A stretch of 30,452 nt of DNA from Candidatus Parcubacteria bacterium (lineage in GTDB: Bacteria; Patescibacteriota; Saccharimonadia; Saccharimonadales; Saccharimonadaceae), in contig JAEWBQ010000017.1 in NCBI GenBank assembly GCA_023391075.1, positions 1 through 30,452 of the forward strand, in the 5' to 3' direction. Made by a program: the position numbers and the translations under genes. The notes beneath the pieces were generated by a model. The model was not told the DNA's origin. It ran no database searches and saw nothing but the letters and a program-made list of their open reading frames with translations. This document shows, piece after piece, positions 1 through 8,500 of the stretch (within the stretch, counting starts at the first letter, position 1; every line of letters starts with the position of its first letter).

Positions 1-93
1 ATCCAGGCGATCGTAAACGGTATCGTGACCGTGATTACGGCGATCGCCGACGCGATTATCAGCTTTTTCCATGCCATTGCCGGAATGTTTTAG
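1..93 (+). CDS. C-terminal end of an unidentified hydrophobic protein or peptide (5' truncated)
   Basis: An open frame runs from the first base to a TAG at 91-93, giving 30 residues. They are almost entirely small and hydrophobic (Ile, Val, Ala, Phe, Gly) and end in HAIAGMF. The pattern suits an amphipathic or membrane-inserting helix and does not resemble the C-terminus of HrcA, the usual neighbour upstream of grpE. The stop overlaps the grpE Shine-Dalgarno sequence, so the two are probably co-transcribed. The start lies outside the window, so it may be either a short peptide or the end of a long protein. No function is assigned. Confidence 0.5.
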   Translation: MQAIVNGIVTVITAIADAIISFFHAIAGMF

Positions 94-102
94 GAGAATT
101 AA

Positions 103-588
103 ATGACGAAAAAAGCAGCAGACCCAGTACAAAACGACCAGCCAAACGAGCTCGAGCAGCAGCTTGCTGAACTGACGGCTGATTTGCAGCGCACCAGGGC
201 TGATTTTGAGAATTACCGCAAACGTGTCGAAGCCGAAAAGCAGACCGCGCGTGAACTGGGTGCGTCGTCGGCGATTCTTAAACTTTTGCCGGTCATCGAT
301 AACATCGAGCGCGCGATCGTATATATGCCAGAAGAGCTGCAGGACAACAAATGGGCGCAGGGTGTTGCCGGCCTGGTCAAGCACCTCGAAAAGTCACTCG
401 AAGGGCTGAATCTCAAGCGGATCGATGCAACGCCAGGTACGGAATTCGATCCGAGCATTCACGAAGCAATTCAGTTCGATGAAGACGCCGAGGGTGAGCA
501 CGAGGTAGTTGCCGAAGAACTTCAGGCCGGCTATATGCTCGGCAGTACGCCGATCCGTCACGCCATGGTCAAAGTGACGAAACAGTAA
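103..588 (+). CDS. grpE: GrpE, nucleotide exchange factor of DnaK
   Basis: GrpE releases ADP from DnaK and resets the Hsp70 cycle in the cytoplasm. The 161-residue protein has a charged N-terminal coiled-coil region (about 15-60, including ADFENYRKR), the conserved LLPVIDNIERA stretch, and the C-terminal beta-domain signature (FDPSIHEAI, then EELQAGYMLGSTPIRHAMVKV), so it is full length for the family. The ATG at 103 is preceded by AGGAG at 92-96 with suitable spacing. hrcA is not visible upstream, and dnaK, usually adjacent, is about 8.6 kb away because the 645-9047 block intervenes. Any CIRCE for grpE would lie outside the window. Identification is secure. Confidence 0.97.
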   Translation: MTKKAADPVQNDQPNELEQQLAELTADLQRTRADFENYRKRVEAEKQTARELGASSAILKLLPVIDNIERAIVYMPEELQDNKWAQGVAGLVKHLEKSLEGLNLKRIDATPGTEFDPSIHEAIQFDEDAEGEHEVVAEELQAGYMLGSTPIRHAMVKVTKQ

Positions 589-590
589 CT

Positions 591-618
591 TTACGAATGA
601 TACTGCTTTCGCTATACT
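591..618 (+). promoter_or_regulatory. Sigma70-type promoter for the tail-like cassette
   Basis: TTACGA at 591-596 and TATACT at 613-618 are separated by 16 nt. They lie just after the grpE stop and 26 nt before the ATG at 645, leaving room for the AGGGG ribosome site near 634-638. No CIRCE-like repeat is present, so the cassette is apparently not under HrcA control even though it lies inside the chaperone locus. Confidence 0.6.
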
Positions 619-644
619 AGCCTCAATATAATTTAGGGGTTAGT

Positions 645-1727
645 ATGGCGCTACTCTACATTGATGGCTTTGATCTGCAGGATGCGACCATGCGCTGGGT
701 GCTTGTGGGGCAGCCAGCTGATGTAATCTATACTACGCCTACGCGTTTCTCGGCGGGCAAGGCTGTAACGTTGGCAGTGTCGGCAAGTACGCCCAGTCAG
801 TCGGCGTTATCGATAATGCGCCAGTTGCCACCCTCGGCATCAATTTATGCCGGCGCGGCAATTCAGGTGGGGCTCGAAAATGGCAATGTCAATGATACGA
901 CTGCGAACCTCTTCGGCATCTACACGGACAGCGGCACAACGGGACATCTCTATATTCGTCGACTGTCCAATAACTCGATCGTCGCATATCGGGGTGATCC
1001 GGCATCCGGTAATTTGGGCTCGCCTTCGGGGACGCAAATTGCCGCCACGGCTGCCGGCACGCTTGACGGCAACTGGCACTTCATAGAAGTGTTTGCAACC
1101 ATTAACGCCACCACGGGACAATTGATAGTTAAGGTCGACGGTGTTCAGGTCATTAATTTTACGGGCAACACCAAAAACGGTGGCACAAGCACGAATATTG
1201 ATGCGATTCGGTTTCGGACAGGTAAGTATCTAAATACCCCCAACTCCCCCATTTCTATTGATGACCTGTATGTGTGTGATGCGACCGGCGCTACAAACAA
1301 TACATTCTTGGGTGATGTACGTGTGCAGTCGATGGTCCCAAATGCCGCTGGATCATCAACTCAGCTCACGCCGACTGGCTCAGCGAATAACTATGCCAAT
1401 GCGGGGGACGCGCCATATAATGATGCGACCTATAACAGCTCCTCGACGGTGGGACAGCGCGATACCTATGCATTGTCTGACCTGGTTGTCGGCACGACGA
1501 CCGTTCTTGCGACGCAATCGGTGGCGCATATGCAAAAGTCCGATGCCGGTACGGCAAATGCCAAAGTAGCATTGAAATCTGGCGCGAGTGTGTACTACGA
1601 CACGACGCAGTCGCTTGGCACATCACCGGCTGCCTATACGCAACTGCGCGAGACCGATCCTGCTACATCGGCGGCATGGACGGTTGGTAATGCCAACAAT
1701 CTCGAAGCGGGTATGGAGGTGGCGTAA
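645..1727 (+). CDS. Phage-structural-type protein with LamG/ConA-like N-terminal domain, copy 1
   Basis: The 360-residue protein has no signal peptide or membrane segment. Residues 1 to about 215 read as a jelly-roll (LamG/concanavalin-like) domain: MALLYIDGFDL start, LDGNWHFIEVFATIN, IVKVDGVQVINFTGN, then SIDDLYVCDATG. Residues about 216-360 (NNTFLGDVRVQSMVPNAAG, GQRDTYALSDL, ETDPATSAAWT, LEAGMEVA) match a C-terminal arrangement familiar from siphovirus tail or virion proteins. It begins a run of six same-strand genes and is followed after 2 nt by a paralog, with the next gene's GGAGG site inside its own last codons, so the two are translationally linked. The biochemical role is unknown; a carbohydrate-binding or structural tail role is inferred. 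Confidence 0.75.
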   Translation: MALLYIDGFDLQDATMRWVLVGQPADVIYTTPTRFSAGKAVTLAVSASTPSQSALSIMRQLPPSASIYAGAAIQVGLENGNVNDTTANLFGIYTDSGTTGHLYIRRLSNNSIVAYRGDPASGNLGSPSGTQIAATAAGTLDGNWHFIEVFATINATTGQLIVKVDGVQVINFTGNTKNGGTSTNIDAIRFRTGKYLNTPNSPISIDDLYVCDATGATNNTFLGDVRVQSMVPNAAGSSTQLTPTGSANNYANAGDAPYNDATYNSSSTVGQRDTYALSDLVVGTTTVLATQSVAHMQKSDAGTANAKVALKSGASVYYDTTQSLGTSPAAYTQLRETDPATSAAWTVGNANNLEAGMEVA

Positions 1728-1729
1728 TT

Positions 1730-2803
1730 ATGGCGTTACTTTATTCGGATGGCTTTGACTTGCAGGACGTAGGACTACGGTGGATAGTTAACGGGTCAGT
1801 ATCTGATATAACTTTTGCAACAGGAACACGGCTTGGTGCTGGTAAGGCGGCAACCCTGAATACGACGGCATCGGTTTCGAGTCTATCCATAATGCGTGCG
1901 CTGCCAGCTTCGGCCTCGCTGTATATGGGCGCAGCGATCCAGGTAGGGACGGAGGCTGGAAATAATAGTGATCCGACCGCAAACTTGTTTGGTATTTATG
2001 GGGATAGCGGCGTGACGGGGCATGTGTACATTCGCCGGCTGCCGTCTAATGCAGTCGCACTGTATCGAGGTGATCCTAATGCGGGCACTCTTATTACACC
2101 ATCGGGTACACAAATTGCCATAACGGCTCCGGGTACGCTTGATGGAAACTGGCACTACATTGAGATGTTCGCTACTATTAATGCCACGACTGGTCAAATA
2201 ATTGTTCGCATTGATGGCAAGCAGGTTATTAATTTTACTGGTAACACAAAGAACGGTGGCACCAGTACGAATATTGATGCTGTACGGTTTAGAACGGGAA
2301 AGTACATTACTGCAAATAACAGTATTATTTCGATCGACGACTTCTATGTCTGTGACGCAACCGGCACAACCAACAATACCTTCCTCGGTGATATTCGGGT
2401 CCAGAGTCTAATCCCGAACGCTGCGGGCTCTTCGACCCAGTTTGCCCCGACTGGCTCGGCGAATAACTATGTCAATGTCGGCGAAGTGCCGTATAATAAT
2501 GCCACGTATAATGCGTCACCCACGACTGGGCAGCGCGATACATATGCATTATCAGATTTGACCGCTGGGACAACGACGGTGTACGGACTGCAATCGGTTG
2601 CACATATGCAAAAGTCAGATGCGGGTACGGCTAATGCCAAAGTAGCGCTTAAGTCTGGGGCGGGGGTCTACTACGATACGACCCAGTCACTCTCAACATC
2701 GGCTACCAGCTATACGCAAATGCGTGAAACCGATCCAGCGACGTCAGCTGCCTGGACGGTGGCGGGGGCAAATGCACTCGAAGCGGGCATGGAGGTGGCG
2801 TAA
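1730..2803 (+). CDS. Phage-structural-type protein with LamG/ConA-like N-terminal domain, copy 2
   Basis: This 357-residue protein is a tandem paralog of the one at 645-1727 and is colinear over its whole length. Shared landmarks include MALLYxDGFDLQD, GNTKNGGTSTNIDA, FRTGKY, NNTFLGD, MQKSDAGTANAKVALKSGA and the identical ending LEAGMEVA. By eye the proteins are well over half identical, while the DNA has diverged at many third positions, so the duplication is not recent. The ATG at 1730 uses GGAGG at 1715-1719. There is no signal peptide. Two near-identical binding modules side by side suggest a paired or multivalent structure, but that is inference. Confidence 0.75.
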   Translation: MALLYSDGFDLQDVGLRWIVNGSVSDITFATGTRLGAGKAATLNTTASVSSLSIMRALPASASLYMGAAIQVGTEAGNNSDPTANLFGIYGDSGVTGHVYIRRLPSNAVALYRGDPNAGTLITPSGTQIAITAPGTLDGNWHYIEMFATINATTGQIIVRIDGKQVINFTGNTKNGGTSTNIDAVRFRTGKYITANNSIISIDDFYVCDATGTTNNTFLGDIRVQSLIPNAAGSSTQFAPTGSANNYVNVGEVPYNNATYNASPTTGQRDTYALSDLTAGTTTVYGLQSVAHMQKSDAGTANAKVALKSGAGVYYDTTQSLSTSATSYTQMRETDPATSAAWTVAGANALEAGMEVA

Positions 2804-2806
2804 GCC

Positions 2807-3103
2807 GTGACCGACGCTCGCATTTTAACGGAATACGTCGAGGCGACAAGCTCGAATAGCTCACCGTCACGCCAGCTCAATACACTCTACGTCGAGGCAA
2901 CTGCAGCTAGTGCCTCTCCAGCTCGCCAGCTCGATACGCTGTATGTCGAGACGGCTACCCAGGCCAATCCCCAGCGCCAACTTGATACGCTGTATGTCGA
3001 GACGGCGACGTACGGGACGCCGAAACGGATGCTCGGCACGGTGTATGTGGAAGTTTTGAGCCCGAGCTATCGGCCGTACCGCGGCTGGGGAGTCCCGTTG
3101 TAA
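2807..3103 (+). CDS. Short repeat protein ending in GWGVPL, tail-associated type
   Basis: This 98-residue protein starts at a GTG 3 nt after the preceding stop; a GGAGG lies in the end of the upstream gene (about 2791-2795). It consists almost entirely of five 17-18-residue repeats with consensus [QM]L[DN]TLYVExxT....PxR, then a tail PYRGWGVPL. Repeats of this kind (xR-hydrophobic-...-VEV/VET) are familiar from phage minor tail proteins. DNA of repeats 3 and 4 is nearly identical, indicating recent unit duplication. The C-terminal GWG-x-P motif recurs at the end of the 1158-residue protein at 5571. Function unknown; possibly an adaptor or short fibre. Confidence 0.65.
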   Translation: MTDARILTEYVEATSSNSSPSRQLNTLYVEATAASASPARQLDTLYVETATQANPQRQLDTLYVETATYGTPKRMLGTVYVEVLSPSYRPYRGWGVPL

Positions 3104-3110
3104 AAGGTAC

Positions 3111-3139
3111 GTAACATCTTGTCAAAATTATGGTACCAT
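3111..3139 (+). promoter_or_regulatory. Probable extended -10 promoter for the 3178 gene
   Basis: TGGTACCAT gives an extended -10 (TACCAT at 3134-3139) with a weak -35 GTAACA at 3111-3116 and 17-nt spacing. An alternative -35, TTGTCA at 3119-3124, would pair with a poorer -10 near 3142. The -10 lies in the short palindrome ATGGTACCAT (3130-3139). The exact element is uncertain, but a promoter in this 74-nt gap is likely. Confidence 0.45.
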
Positions 3140-3177
3140 TAATTCAATAAACATAAGCGACACAAGGAAACAAACAC

Positions 3178-4782
3178 GTGGCTCGATTACCAGTACCCGG
3201 TAGTGACACTGGCCAGTGGGGAGACATTCTCAACACGTTTCTTGATGTGGCGCATAATTCCGATGGCTCGCTCGATCCGACAGCTGTAGGGAGTGCTATT
3301 GCTCAGGGTTCAATCACCGCCTCGCAGCTGCAGGAGTCGTATGTAAGATCCGGTGACAAAGGGCAGGCGAACGGCGTTGCGAGCCTAGACGCAACCGGCA
3401 AGGTGCCCAGTGCGCAGTTGCCGGCAAGTACGGGCGGCACGGTGTCTGATGCGACCACGACCTCGAAGGGCGTGATCCTGCTTGCTGGCGACTTATCAGG
3501 CACTGCATCGGCACCGACAGTTCCGGGGTTGGCAGACAAAGCAGCGGTAGCGACGACAATCATTGCCGGCACGGGTCTAACGGGTGGCGGCGATCTGTCG
3601 ACAAGCCGTACGCTGTCTGTCGTCTATGGTACGACTGCTGGTACTGCGGCTCAAGGTGACGACGGTCGCATTACTGGTGCGGAGCAGCTTGCTAATAAGG
3701 GAGCGGCTAACGGATATGCAAGCTTGGATTCAACCGGCAAAGTCCCATCGGCGCAGTTGCCAGCATCGGCTGCGCCATCAGATGCAACGACTACGTCGAA
3801 AGGCGTCGTGCAGCTTGGCGGTGACCTTGGCGGTACGGCGGGATCACCGACGGTCCCTGGGCTAGCCAGTAAGGCGGCAATGTCCACGGTCATTACGGCG
3901 GGCAGCGGTTTGACGGGTGGTGGCGACCTGTCGGCAAACCGCAGCCTTGCGGTGAATTTTGGTACTACGACTGGTACTGTGGCAGCGGGTGACGACAGTC
4001 GTATTACCGGCGCAGAGCAAGCGGCAAATAAAGGCGTAGCTAATGGGTACGCCTCACTTGACGCGACGGGCAAGGTGCCGAGCGCGCAGTTACCTGCTGC
4101 CGCTGCGCCGACGGATGCCACCGTGACCGCAAAAGGCATTATTCAACTCGCCGGTGATTTGGGTGGAACCGCGACAGCGCCGACCGTGCCAGGTCTTTCT
4201 AGTAAAGCCGCTGCCGCCACGACAATTACGGCCGGCGCAGGCCTGACTGGCGGCGGCGATCTGACAGGAAACCGCACTCTCGCCGCAAACTTCGGCACCG
4301 CGGCCGGAACGATTGCGCAGGGTAATGACAGCCGTATCACTGGCGCCGAACAGACGGCAAATAAAGGTGTTGCCAATGGTTATGCATCACTCGATGGTAC
4401 TGCCAAAGTGCCCGCTGCTCAGTTGTCGCTGCCGATTCAAACCCAGACCTTTTCATCGACGGGCACCTTGGTGGCCGAAACCGGTGTGCACCGCTTATAT
4501 AACAACCGCACAATGGCTTGGACGATTAATGGTGTTCGCGCTTCGGTCGGTACCGCTCCAACAGGCGCGGCGATCATTATCGACATCAAGGTCAATGGTA
4601 CCACGATCTTTACCACCCAGGCCAACCGTCCAAATATTGCTGCTGGTGCGAACGTCTCGAACTACGTTACAAATATGGATGTCGCATCAGTTCCGGCTGG
4701 TTCATATATTACCGTTGATGTGGCACAGGTAGGCTCCACGATTCCCGGAAGTGATCTGACGGTACAAATAGAGGTGTTGTAA
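3178..4782 (+). CDS. Tail-fibre-like protein with three ~112-residue repeats
   Basis: This 534-residue protein starts at a GTG (3178) with AAGGA at 3164-3168. The N-terminus MARLPVPGSDTGQWGDILN...AHNSDGSL is a module shared with the 4865 protein and probably anchors it to a common base. Residues about 59-395 hold three tandem repeats of about 111-114 residues, each with NKGxANGYASLDxTGKVPSAQLP, then SKGVxxLAGDLxGTAxxPTVPGL, TGGGDL and DDSRITGAEQ; a fourth copy is partial. Such Gly/Ala/Thr-rich repeats are typical of trimeric phage tail fibres. Residues about 425-534 form a beta-rich C-terminal domain (VGSTIPGSDLTVQIEVL) also found in the 4865 protein, a candidate receptor-binding tip. No signal peptide. 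The receptor-binding role is inferred. Confidence 0.75.
   Translation: MARLPVPGSDTGQWGDILNTFLDVAHNSDGSLDPTAVGSAIAQGSITASQLQESYVRSGDKGQANGVASLDATGKVPSAQLPASTGGTVSDATTTSKGVILLAGDLSGTASAPTVPGLADKAAVATTIIAGTGLTGGGDLSTSRTLSVVYGTTAGTAAQGDDGRITGAEQLANKGAANGYASLDSTGKVPSAQLPASAAPSDATTTSKGVVQLGGDLGGTAGSPTVPGLASKAAMSTVITAGSGLTGGGDLSANRSLAVNFGTTTGTVAAGDDSRITGAEQAANKGVANGYASLDATGKVPSAQLPAAAAPTDATVTAKGIIQLAGDLGGTATAPTVPGLSSKAAAATTITAGAGLTGGGDLTGNRTLAANFGTAAGTIAQGNDSRITGAEQTANKGVANGYASLDGTAKVPAAQLSLPIQTQTFSSTGTLVAETGVHRLYNNRTMAWTINGVRASVGTAPTGAAIIIDIKVNGTTIFTTQANRPNIAAGANVSNYVTNMDVASVPAGSYITVDVAQVGSTIPGSDLTVQIEVL
3352..4431 (+). repeat. Tandem ~335-bp coding repeats in the tail-fibre-like gene
   Basis: Three full units and a partial fourth unit start near 3352, 3694, 4027 and 4360, each opening with the codons for (N/D)KGxANG. 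The units encode 111-114 residues and differ mainly at synonymous sites and at a few spacer residues. Copy-number change by recombination would shorten or lengthen the fibre. Confidence 0.7.
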
Positions 4783-4800
4783 AAAACTGCACTTATACTG

Positions 4801-4829
4801 TTTACGTCATGATAGTAGAGTGTTATCAT
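4801..4829 (+). promoter_or_regulatory. Extended -10 promoter for the 4865 gene
   Basis: TTTACG at 4801-4806, 17-nt spacer, and TGTTATCAT ending at 4829 (extended TGn plus TATCAT). The same TGTTATCAT string appears in the promoter at 21111-21119. The start codon is 35 nt downstream, with GAGGGG at 4844-4849 unusually far (15 nt) from the ATG. Confidence 0.6.
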
Positions 4830-4864
4830 ACAAAAAAGCATAAGAGGGGTTAGCGCGCGTCATT

Positions 4865-5560
4865 ATGGCACGACTTCCACAACCTGGCGGCGATAGTGGT
4901 CAATGGGGAGGAATTCTCAACGACTTTTTGATGCAGGCGCATAATTCCGATGGCTCACTCAAATCAGGTGCTGTTACACCGGCGACTTCGACGACTCAAG
5001 GTACGATCCAGCTCGCCGGCGACCTTTCCGGAACAGCATCGATGCCTACGGTACCGGCGTTAGCAGGCAAAGCGAATACCAGTACGACGATTACCGCAGG
5101 AGCCGGGCTCATGGGCGGTGGCGACCTGACGACCAGCCGTACAATCAGCGCTAATGTTGGTACTGCAGCCGGTACGCTTGCGGCTGGCGACCATACGCAT
5201 ACGTTTACGACGTCGCTGACGGCATTCTATAAGTCGGGCACCTTGAGTACCGCGACCGGGACTCAATATCTGCCGGTAGACGGCACGTATACGATCACGG
5301 GTGTACGACTAGCGGTTGGTACGGCACCGGCTGGGGCGAGTATCGTCGTGGATGTAAAGAAAAACAACGTGACGATTTTTACGACGCAGACAAACCGACC
5401 CTCAATTGCTGCCGGCGCGACCTCGGCCGGTCCTGGCGCAGCGCCTGACGTAACGAGCCTTAGCGCGGGCGATCTTTTGAGTGTCGACATTGCTCAGGTT
5501 GGATCTACTACTCCGGGGTCTGATCTCACTGTGGTATTAATCGTGTCTAAGACGATATAG
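4865..5560 (+). CDS. Short tail-fibre-like protein sharing both end modules with the 3178 product
   Basis: The 231-residue protein begins MARLPQPGGDSGQWGGILN...AHNSDGSL, nearly the same N-terminal module as the 534-residue protein upstream. It holds a single copy of the fibre repeat (GTIQLAGDLSGTASMPTVP...TAGAGLMGGGDL) and ends in the same beta-rich domain (TITGVRLAVGTAP, NRPSIAAGAT, VDIAQVGSTTPGSDLTV). It is in effect a one-repeat version of its neighbour. Its own promoter suggests separate control. The stop TAG overlaps the AGGAG site of the next gene. A structural or receptor-binding role is inferred; no secretion signal is visible. Confidence 0.72.
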   Translation: MARLPQPGGDSGQWGGILNDFLMQAHNSDGSLKSGAVTPATSTTQGTIQLAGDLSGTASMPTVPALAGKANTSTTITAGAGLMGGGDLTTSRTISANVGTAAGTLAAGDHTHTFTTSLTAFYKSGTLSTATGTQYLPVDGTYTITGVRLAVGTAPAGASIVVDVKKNNVTIFTTQTNRPSIAAGATSAGPGAAPDVTSLSAGDLLSVDIAQVGSTTPGSDLTVVLIVSKTI

Positions 5561-5570
5561 GAGACGCCGC

Positions 5571-8500
5571 ATGGCGCAGCTACTCCATACGACCCGCTTT
5601 ACCGCTCCGAGCCCTGTCCAGGCCTCATTTGCGGTGACGATTCCAGCGACACAGCCTGGTTCGACGCTGATCGTGCCGGCCGGTGGTGGAGCCGTGATCA
5701 CACTACAGCTTGGCGTCGCTGGGCCGACATTCACCAAGCGCACGCGCTCGCTCGCCGGGATGGAAATTGCCTGCCAGGATATCGTCGATACTGTGGGTGG
5801 CACGACAACGATCACCGTGACGCTCAATGGGCCAGAAACGGTCGATGGCATGATTTTTGAATTCGCGGCAGGATCAGTCGGTGCTTACATCGGCGGCGCT
5901 ACCGAACCTGGTGGCGCTGGTGCGTCAACGAATTCGTACGGTAACGTTCCGACCGGCCCGATCACGACAGCAACCCCATCACTCTACTTCTCGATGTTCG
6001 GCGCGACGAATAATCCAAATTCCGCCCCGGCGTACCAGTATTGGGGCCTTGAGCCACTTGGTAAACAATTCGTCAATGCGTACAATACGGCTACTAATGG
6101 CCCGACGAAGTACTGGTCGATGATCGGCCTGTCGTCGCTTGCGAGTGCCGGTACCTACACGGGCAACTCGTCTAGCATGACAAGTACCTATCAAGCTGGG
6201 TCGTGGGCATACGAGGATCTGCGCCCTGACCTGCCGGCGTATGCTAATCCATACAAAAATGCCCTAGAGGCCGAAAACTCCCTACCGGGATCTACAAAAG
6301 CCGCTTGGGCGCTGGCATCGGTAGACCCGAATATCGCCGGCTACACCGACAGCGTAACCTACAGTCCGGGCGGTACCGTGAACTTCAAGGTCGACAGTCA
6401 GGGGGGTGGATTTACGGTCGATATCTTCCGTGTGGGCGCCTATAATTACGCTCAGTTTATGGCGCGCCATAAAGCTACCGTCACGGGCGCGCCGGCGACT
6501 CAGCCGACGCCGACGATTGATAGCTATGGCGGGACAGTGTGTAGCTGGTCGACGACTGCCAGCTGGACGATTCCAGCCGATGCGGTGCCGGGTGTATACC
6601 GGTTTAATATGATCCGGTCCGATAACGCCGGCTATGCGGCGTCAGGCTTGTTTGTCGTTAAATCTCCTAAGCCCGCCGGCAAAAGCAGCCAGATCATGGT
6701 GACGACCACCGAATTTACCTGGCAAGCCTATAATGCGTGGGGTGGCATATTGGACTACGGTGGAATAAATACGTTTAGTGGTCGCTCTGTCTACGCTCAC
6801 GCACCAACTGCCAATTCCTTTAGTGATCGGGCGTTTGCGGTATCGTTTGACCGGCCGCTTGGGACGGGCAGTAGTAACCCTACCACGTACTTCTGGGACG
6901 GCGAAGTATCACTAATTAATTTTTTGGAAATGAACGGCTACGACGTAGCCTATTACAGTTCGACCGATCTCGATATCGATCCGACGATTCCGTCGCACTA
7001 TCAGGTAGCGGTGTCGCATGGCCATAGCGAATACTGGACGGATAACTTGCGCAACGCCTACGAAAACGCGCGTGATGCGGGCACGCACCTAGTATTTATT
7101 AGCGGTAATACGTCGCTATGGCGCGTGCGCTTTGATCCTACTGATATGAATCGCCGACGGATGATCTGTTACAAAGACAGCGCCGATACGACCGGCTGGG
7201 ACGGGGTGACGAAATATGATCCGGTCAGCTATACGGGAACGTGGCGTGATATGCGAACGACGCCGGGCGGTGTCAATAATACCGCGCGTCGCCCAGAGTC
7301 GGGCATGACGGGACAATGGTTTATCGGTAACGGCACCTATAATGATACGCTGGCTATTTCGACTGATTTTGCTTCGCTACCGATCTGGCGCAATACCGTC
7401 CTTCCGACAATTACCGGCATCACTTTCCGGGGCGCCGCGAGCGGAACATTGGCGGCTGCCGCGACGAGCATTACGCTGACGACGCCTGCTTCGATGCAAG
7501 TCGGCGATTTAATCGTCTTTGCATTGGTGTTTAACAATACACCGGGCGACGTCTACTTTGGCTATTCGGGATTTCGACCTGTTCGAATTATTAGAACGAA
7601 CAACCAATCTATGGCCGTTGGGACATACTATGCCAAAGCGGCTGGCGCGCAGGCTGTTACGATTACATGGGCGACGAGCACGTTGGCGTCAGCGGCGCTG
7701 TCTGTCTATGGCAATGCGGTCGTGCAAGATACGGGCTCATCTATGCAGCTCGACACATCGGGTGATGCGCTCCATACTACCGCCGCGATTACGGTACCAG
7801 CGGCCTCACGTTGGGCAATCAGCGTATTTGGCGATACGACCACGTCAAATGCGACTGCCACGACCACCTGGACGCCAGGGACGGGGCTGACGCTGCGGGG
7901 AGCGGCATCAGGCAGCGCGAATGTCACCGGGCCGTGGTCATCGATTGCGCTGATGGATACCAACGGAGCCGCAGGGGTCGGTGTTCATAGCTACTCGGCG
8001 ACTGCTGATTTTGCCAACGCCTACGCCAGTACCGCACTGCTCTACATTGCCCCCGGTAACGCTGCGCGCATGATGACGATCGGCGCCGAATGGGACTACG
8101 TCAAACGCGACGAACCGAGCACGCCGACGAATCTGGTGCGCCTGTCGGCTCAGGCGTTGCCACTTGGCGCGCAGGCGGCGGCCTACAACGGTGACACCTA
8201 CCTTTTAAACGGGATGTATCGCTACGGGTTGTCACTGTACCGGGCGAATTCGGGAGCTCTTGTCTTTAACGCCGGGTCATGGCGGTTTAGCTATGGACTG
8301 TCGCGGTTTCGCAATGGCGACCTGAACTTGAACGATCCGGTTGACCCTATGCTTCAGCAGGCGACGATCAACTTGCTCGGTGACATGGGTATCACACCGG
8401 GTACGCTTATGAACGCTGTTCAAAACAATGACACGACACTCCTTGTCGGGCCGGGCGCACCGGCGTCGGCCGCCGACTATGGATTGGTACTTGCACCGGT

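Noticed and set aside
3130..3139. Palindrome ATGGTACCAT as a repressor operator
   Set aside because: It is short and is explained by the extended -10 sequence TGGTACCAT; no second copy is seen.
3352..4431. Regular repeats considered as a CRISPR-like or non-coding array
   Set aside because: The ~335-bp units are in frame, coding and protein-conserved, with no short repeat-spacer structure.
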